Shown piece by piece: positions 12,942-21,900 of a stretch of DNA of 21,990 bases. Where the stretch lies: contig CAYWRI010000021.1 in assembly GCA_964461035.1 (NCBI GenBank), positions 1 through 21,990 of the forward strand, in the 5' to 3' direction. How positions within the stretch are numbered: the stretch's first letter is position 1; each line of letters begins with the position of its first letter. The notes beneath the pieces were generated by a model. It was given only the letters and a program-made list of their open reading frames with translations. It was not told the DNA's origin and searched no databases. A program made the position numbers and the translations under genes. This stretch comes from CAYZNE01 sp964461035 (lineage in GTDB: Archaea; Nanobdellota; Nanobdellia; Woesearchaeales; CAYZNE01).

Positions 12942-15900
12942 TTATGATGTTGAATTAGTCCAACCGCTCCACACAAATCCATCCCAAATATTTATTGAAC
13001 AAGTAAAATTATCATTCTTCGAAGTATTAAGTGGATTTATATCTCCTGAAGAAGTGTTGTACAAAATATTTTTACTTATATCGAATAATTGTTCATTGTC
13101 ATACAACCAAGGTTGCTGATTTTTGAACCAAGTAATATTAACTGTTAATGTACTAAGAGCATCAGCATCAGTAACATTAAAATAACATTTTAAAGAATCA
13201 AAAGTATAAGGAGAACTTGGAGATTCTGTTAAGTAGTTAACTTCTGAAAGAGTATTAGTTATTAAAACACTTGTATTTAACCAAGTACTGTTTACAGAAC
13301 TATCAAATGCCCTACAATTGAATGTCCAATTATCACCAGAAGATGTTAAACTTGATGAAATATTCGCAAGGTTATATTCTATTCCTTGAGTAAAATTATT
13401 TCCCGAATTATTATTATAACCGCTTGTATTCAAAGTTCCATCTTTATACCACTCATAATAATAACTTAAATCATCACCATCACCATCCGAGGCATTACAA
13501 TAACCTATTAACACATTATTTGTATATGCAACATCAGGAACTATTGTAACTGAATTTACACGAGGGGCATCTTCAAGATCAATGTCGAATTCAGAAGTGG
13601 CTGAATCACTACTATTGTCATAACCGTCATATGCAACACAATACCAATAATATGTTTGATCATCATTCAATTCTGTCCAATTATAAGTAATACCAATATT
13701 ATTTATTCCAAGATAGTCTATATTTTCTGAATCATTACTACCAAAATAATAATATGTTAAAAAATCATTATCTAAATCAGTACTTGAACAATTCAATAAC
13801 GCATAATTAGTGGTTAAAGTTGAATACTCTTCAGGGCTGTGTTGTATTGGTATTGTTGGAATACTGTTTTCTATTGTTAAATTTGTTGAGTTGAACCATG
13901 AACTCCAATCATACCCATCATAAACTCTAATTTTCAAAAACCAATTCTCAAATCTCGTAGTGTTTGCGAAAGGTATAATTGTCAAATTATCAAAATCAGA
14001 ATTATAAATTCCATTAATATACCAGTTAGTTTCGTTCAAAGTCATTGAATCATTATCTGTATCAGAATATGTAAAATAAGCAGTTAAATCATTAAGAGAA
14101 ATATTATTTACACTGGTGGTGTTTAAAGTAATATTTACAACTGTTGGAACAATGTTTATCTTGAAATATGTTTCATCTGTTTTATTAAAGTTTCCTGCTT
14201 GATCAACTGAGTAAGCTGTATAAGTATAAACTCCTGAAGTTAAATTTGTAAAGTTAACATACAAATCATTTACTTCTGAATTAAATGATGCATTAATTTC
14301 TACAGCAGACAATTCTCTATTGTAAATTCTAACTTCATCTATTGAACCATCAAAAAACTGGGAGGGTATTTCATCATAATTTGCACCTATTCTTACATTT
14401 CCTGCAACAAGAGGAAGAGAACCTGAAAAATTAGTGTTTGTATTTTCTAAAACTCCGTCAATATATATTTTCATTACTGACCCATTATATGTTCCTACAA
14501 TATGGTGCCAGTCTTCATCATTAATATCTGTTATACTATTAACATCATAAATTGTAGCATCAGATATTATTCTAAATTGTCCTCCCGAATTTGTGTTTAA
14601 TGAATAAGGCACATCTTCTTTTCCAGTAGATTTTGAATAATTTATTTCAACATATAATTGTGTTAATTTAGCAGGATAATAATAATTGGGAGAATTATCA
14701 TTATGAACAAGATATGAATCTGCAAAAAAGTTATGCGGTTCTTCTAAACTAATATCATACACATCAACAACTTTATCAAATGTATCAATACTTTTAACAG
14801 CTTCAAGGTCTATATCTTCAGTTAAAAAATAATCTCCTAGTTCTATATCTTCAGCAGGAATAAATCCTTTACCATCAATATAAGTTAAATGATCTGGAGA
14901 AACACCTAATTTATCATTAAATATAATATATGGTTTATTACCGTGAGTTGTATAAAGAACAGTATTATTTATTAATTCTTGACTTGATAAATTAAATGAA
15001 ATAACCTCTTCACCCACAAGAATATCTTCAATATCTATATAAGAACCATTTTTCATTAGTACTTGAGAACCGGCCACTAAAGAAAAAGGCGACGGCTGTG
15101 GACACGCTACTGGTGCACCTATACCTTCTAATAATGCACCTATCTCTAAATCATCTATATCTTTCCAAGTCCAGCCCTCATGAGTATACGGATTTGTTGA
15201 CCAAGTTTGAGAAGAAGTAATCCACCCATTTGATTGCCCATTAACATCAACAGGTGTACCATCAAAAGTCTTGGAATGAGTTCTTAACGAAGGTGTGGTA
15301 ATTATAGATCCTGAGTCACAATCATCAGAGCTTTTAAAATAAATTGTTATAGAATTTATTGTGCCAGAACCAACAGAATGATCTTCAACAGTATATAAAT
15401 CTCTTCCCTCATCATTATACGAATCATACACGTAAGCTGAGTCTTCAGCAGAAAGCGCTTCATTAACCTTTTCCCAATGAGAACCACTACTGGGATATTG
15501 ATTAGCTATAGACGTTTGACTACCTGAACCATCAGGTCTTAAAATTTCAACAGCTGAAGGATCTTTTGCTAAAATATATCCTCCCTCTGAATTAGATTTT
15601 ACCCAAGCTTCAACTGTTATAGATTCAGTGATATTCAAAACTTCAGAATCAGGAACATCAACATAATCATTTTCTCCGTCAAACTCATATGCTTTTCCTC
15701 GTATTCCCATTGTTACATTAGGACATTTGGCATCATTACAAGTTCCATTATTACCATAACTTGAAGAATCTAAAAAGAAAGTGTTATTTCCTTTTTCTAA
15801 TCGTAACCAAGCAACTAATGAATTGTTCCAATCTAATAAAGAAGAAACATTGTTCGAGTTATCACTTGAAGAAATATTAATAAAAATAGAATCTACTGAA

Positions 15901-18900
15901 GAAATATTTTTCGTATTATTTTCAGGAGTTTGACCTTGGAATTCTACAGCAGGATATTCTAAGTCAATATCAAATGTTCTATTTTCATTTGCAAAATAAC
16001 AATCTTCAATATTACAAACATAACAATTCCAAATAACAGATTTTTCAATATCGAAATTATCAACTTCGAATGTTACACTTGTAGATATATCCGAAACACT
16101 AATTGTTTGATTAGCAATAAATTCTCCCGAATAATTATGATATAAAGTTACATTTCTTATTCCAATTACACTTAGTGCATCACATTCAAATATTACACTG
16201 TTATTAACATACCACTCATTTATAGGACTACTCAAATTAACACTAACATTTATAGTCTGAACAAAGAAAGGACTTGAATTCACCCATAGACTCCAATTTT
16301 CACCATCATAAACACTAACAGAAAAAATCCATGCGTCAGATTTAGAAGTGTTTTCATAAGGAATAAAAGTTAAGTTATCAAATCCGTAATCATGGAAACT
16401 ATTAACATACCATTTTGTTTTATTTAAAGTGAAACTATCTTCATCTAAATCATAATATGAAAAATAACCGGTTAAATTATCAACTGTTAAATTCAAACTT
16501 GATGAAGCATTAAGTGAAACATTAATTGCTAAAGGAAAAGTGTTTTGTATTTCTTTATAACTAGAGTTTAACCAAGTTGTTGCATTACTTGTTCCATCAT
16601 TTGCTAAACAACTAAATATCCACGAGTCTTCTTTTATAGTATTAGTATAACTTAAATTATTAATATTATGACTTACACCTTGAGAATAATTGTTACCTGA
16701 ATTATCTACATACCCCGATAAGTTTACATTGCCATTTTTATACCAAATATAATAAAAGCTTAAATTATCATTATCATTGTCTGTTGCACTACAATATCCT
16801 CTAAGAGTAGTATTTGTATATGCAATAGTTGGCATAATATCTACAGAGTTAACTGAAGGAATATCTTCTATATTAACAGTGAACTGTGAAATATTTGAAT
16901 CACTACTATTATCATAACCATCATTAGCAATACACTTCCAATAATAAGTAGTATCATCAACTAGATTAGTAAAGTTGTATGCAGTGTTTGTATCATTTTC
17001 GCTTAAGAAAGTTGAAGCGGTTTCATCATCTGCTAAATAATAATAAACTATTGAATCTCCATCTTCATCTGTTGAACCCGAACAATTCAATAAAATATAA
17101 TTAGTAGTTATTGTTGAATCATTTTCTGGATAATATTGAATTGGTTTTGTAGGAGGAATATTCTCAATAGTTACATTTCTTAAACTTGAAGTTGTCGATT
17201 GAACAAAGACATCATTAGCAGTAATAGAATAATTATAATCCTTTCTCGATAAATTAGTTTTGTTTACTTCCAATCTATAAGTTGTTGTATTAATTTTTTG
17301 TAAACCTGATTGATACAATACTTCAATTTCTTTTTCAGATAAAGATTTATTATATATTCTCACTTCATCTATTGTACCATTGAAGAATAGAGTGTGTGAT
17401 CCACTGGAACCGATTGATAACGTTGAATTAAAATCTGAAACACCACAATCAAACCAAGATGTGCTAATTCCATCAACAATAACTTTAACTTGGCCTTCTG
17501 AAAATAGAAAAATAAAATTATGCCAGATATTTAGACTTGGAGAAGATCTTAAATTGACAATCGTTGAACCATTATAAACCCCAATAAGATCTGTATTAAG
17601 AGCATACGCTAAATAAAGCCTGTGAGTTCCATCACTAAATGAAATGAAATCGTTATTTCCAGAAGATTCTTGAGATTTTACCCACAATGAAATTGTTTTA
17701 ATAGTACTTATACTAAAATTATGATCTACATAAAGATAATCGTTGCCACCATCAAACTCATACGCCCCTGAAAACTTACCAGAAGAAGACCACGAAGGAC
17801 AAGCACTGCCCGAACAAAAACCATCATTATCATTACCTGAAACATCCTTAACAACAGAATCATTCTCTCCGAGAGCAGAAACATTATTGAAATTCATGAA
17901 CAAAACTAAATCATTATCAAACAAAGAGACACTAGAATCGTTCCAAGTAAAATTCAAAGAAGCTAAATTATCATCAACAATAGTCACATTGATAAAAACA
18001 TAATCATCAGTTGTATTGTACCAAGAAACGTTCGGCATAGTAATATTAATTGTTGGTGCGGAATGATCATAAGTAAAACTAATACTATCATAACTAAGAA
18101 CATTCAAACTATTATTACAAAAAACACTAACATTATTTTCTCCATCAACATATGAAACACTAGTAAAATTAGTTCCTGCAGAAATACCTGAAGAATTTTC
18201 TCCAGAGTTTATTGAATACCAACAATCATCCAAACCAAAACCACTAATAGTATAATTCAAATCATCAACTAAATTAGAATAATAATCTGTTTCATTAACA
18301 GGATAACTAATATTCACAACAGGAATATTATAAACATTAACATATCTTAAACCAGTATTATTGGACAAACCAAAAACGTCTGTAGCACTAATATTATAAT
18401 AATAACTACCAAGAGACAAACCTGTTTTGTTTGCTTCTAACCTATAAGTTGTTGAATTAATTTTATTTAATCCTGCCCAATATAATGCTTCGATTTCTTC
18501 TTCAGATAAAGATCTATTGTATATTCTTACTTCATCTATTACCCCATTGAAAGGAAGACCATCCCAACCATCTCCAATCCAAGCAGTGTTGGTAGCGCTT
18601 GATGTTCCTGCAGATGAAGATAAAAAAGTAACAACTTCAGTATTTTTATATAATTTCCAAATAGAACCATTCCAGGTTATCACAACAAAATACCAATCAT
18701 TTGCTCCGAAAGTTCCTGCATCATAAGTAGAACCATTAACAGAACAATATTGTGCGGTAACATCATTGTTAACACTCCACCAACAACCACCATCAGGCTC
18801 AATTCTAAAACCTACTACTCCACCACTATAAGCATCTGCACCTAGAACATATCTAAAAGTTGTTGTCAACTCATTAGGATAAAACCATATTGCATATGAA

Positions 18901-21900
18901 CCCACAGACAAATCATGAGTCACGCCATTGCCTAAATCAAGGTAATCATTACTTCCATCAAAATCATAAGCATCACCATACTTACCCTCACTAGTAAAAG
19001 TAGCACCATAATTAGTAGCATCATTAGTGTTACCTGATAAATCAGATAAGTTGTTAGCTCCTTCAGTAAAAGATAAAGCTAAAACTAAATCATTATCAGA
19101 ATAATCATTATAAGCACTTAGATATTGAGTGATGTTATCCTTCCAATTTAAAGTAACATTATTCAAATTATTATCAATAATTGTTGCATTAATAAAAGTA
19201 TAACTATTCAAAGTATTGTGAGGAGATTCAGAAGGCATAGTAACATTAATCCGAGGAATAAAAGTGTCAAAGTTTATAGTCACAGAATTATCTTCAACAC
19301 TACCTTGAGAATCATTACAATAAACAACAACAATATTTTCTTCTTCGCTCAAAGAAACGCCTGTAAAACCGGTGCCTGCAGAAACAAGAGAAGAATTACT
19401 TCCTGAATTTATAGAATACCAACACTTATCCAAAGAATATAATCCTTGAACACTATAATTAATCTCGCCTGTAAAATCAGAACTATAAGCAGAACCAGCA
19501 ATAGGATAATCAATACTTAAATTAATATCAGTAAAATGCCATAATTCTGCAGGAACATTATTACCAGAATCAACACAATACAACGCAGTGATAACATCAG
19601 AACCAGTATTATTACCATAACTTAAATTACAAAGTCTAAAAGTATAATCCAAAGATGAAGAAGAATTAATATTCCAATAATTACTACTTACAGAATGCAC
19701 ACTCGCCAAACTACCTTCAAGACCAACAACATTCAATTCGCCAGAATCTAAGAACTCTGAAGATGAACCATTAAACAACAAAGTAGCATTAGGTTCAACA
19801 TTAAAACTCGAAAGAGAAGTAATATTAATACTACCAACAACAACATCCTCATCCAAATCTAACAAACCATCAACAATAGTAACATCATCATTAGAATCTA
19901 AACTATAATTAATAGAACTATAATTAACTACATTATTCGACCAGAAATACCAATCCCCACTAATCTGATTATGATCCTTACTAGCAACATACCCCTCCAA
20001 AGGCAAATTAGTCAAACCCCCCACAGAAGTAAAAGAAGTATTAATTAAATCAACATAAAACGTCTGACCACCCGTAAATTTAGTACTAAAATAAATGCTT
20101 CCATTCATAATTGTATCATTAATAAATACTGAACCATAACCATAACCATACTCTGCCAATACAAGAGAATTACTAGTACTTTTTAAATAACTACTAAAAA
20201 TATTTGTGTTAATAAAAGAACCCCCTCTATGTCTTACTGCACCAACAGTTAAATTACTGAGAACTAAATTAGAACTACCTACAAAAGCTAAAAGATCAGG
20301 GGAAGATATATTATCAAAGTGTTCCATATTTAATCCTGAAGTATAACTAAAATATGTTGAATAGTATGAATCAGAATTAAAATAAGAATTCGTTATAGAA
20401 CTACCCGCGTCCGAACCAGAAAAATAAAGATAAGAAGTATAATTTGTAAAATCACAATAATCTAAAATAATTCTACCATTAAAAAAAGAACCGCCAACAT
20501 AATTACTACCAATATGTTTAAACGAAGTATAACTTGCATTCAAAGTTCCAGAAGTCACAACCATATTCCAATAATTTGTCGGTGAGTCAACAGAAGAATC
20601 AACAAAAATATGATCTGCTGCAGAACCAAAAAAATTCAAAATTCCATCAACATCATCAAATCCACCATTATCAGTATCTCCAAAATAAAACTCAGAACCA
20701 GATAAAGCAGTAACAACCGCGCCAGAATCAATATCAAAAGTGTAATTCACTTCTAAAACAGCAGAAGAAATATTAACAAAACCACCAGAATAAACCTGAA
20801 CATTATTAAAATAACTACTACCATTAATCAAAGAAATATTGCCATAAATACTACTTTTTCCAGTAACATTAACCTCTGCAATAGAACTCAAAACACCATC
20901 AACAACTAAAGCACTTGCAGTAACATTATACACTCCGGCTATAACACGTCCAGACTCAGTAATATTTAAAGTATAACCAAAACAATTCAAATTCTCATCC
21001 AAAACCAACTCATAATCAATAGGATTATTACAAATATATTCAGAATCATTGTAATCAAAAGTAATATTGTTTGAACCAATAACATTCAAACTATTATTAC
21101 AAAAAACACTAATATTATTTTCTCCATTAAGATAAACAACACTTGAGAAATTTGTTCCAGCACTAACACTCGAAGAATTACTTCCAGAATTTATAAAATA
21201 CCAACAATCATCCAAACCGAATCCTGAAACAGAATAATTCAAATTATTATTTAAAACAGAAGCAGTATAATACGACCCATCAACTGGATAACTAATATTC
21301 ACAACAGGAGTATCATAAACACTAACATTTCTTAAATCGGTTGTCATAGACTGAGCAAAAACATCACTTGCACTAATAGAATAATTATGTATTCCTTCAG
21401 ACAACCCAGTCTTGTTCACTTCTAATATATAAGTCGTTGAATTTATTTTACTCAACCCTGCATGATACAAATCGGCTATTTCATCTGAAGATAAAGTACG
21501 ATTATAAAAACGAACTTCATCTATTGCACCGTTGAAAAAATCAGTTTTGGATGTGCTATCCCAATCCATACCTAAAACCCAATTATGACCTGCTGTGTCA
21601 CCCATAACATCTGTTAAAGTGTCAGAAATAAAAGCCTCATTATTTCTATATAAAGTATACTTAGATTGGGCTGCGCCAGTTTTTCTAACATTAATAACTA
21701 AGTGTTGCCAACCTGTTGTTTTAGTTTCAGCAGCAGTAGAATCACTTCTAATTCTAACATGATAACCTCCCGCCCAATATCCTAATATAAAAATATTATC
21801 TCCTGAAGAATCATGCTTACCAATAAAACACTGACCATCTAAGGTTTCATAAGGATTAACCCACATAGAAATACTGAAGTTTTCTGCAAGAGAAAAGTCT

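Larger units (their letters stand above)
14285..15830 (-). other. LamG domain 4, split by a nested insertion
   Basis: The N-terminal half (NSLVAWLRLE, KAYEFDGENDYVDV, SITVEAWVKS, GGYILAKDP) is separated from the C-terminal half (STGKEDVPYSLNTNSGGQF, WHHIVGTYNG, MKIYIDGVLE, FFDGSIDEVRIYNREL) by about 307 residues. Removing the insert restores a normal LamG between ILAKDPS and STGKED. Confidence 0.75.

Noticed and set aside
14697..15083. Full homing-endonuclease intein
   Set aside because: The domain is only 128 residues with no LAGLIDADG or HNH segment, and the +1 residue is Asp.
17380..18003. Open frames on the plus strand antisense to the giant gene
   Set aside because: They lie wholly inside well-supported LamG coding sequence, have no promoter or ribosome binding site, and their products are low-complexity mirror translations.
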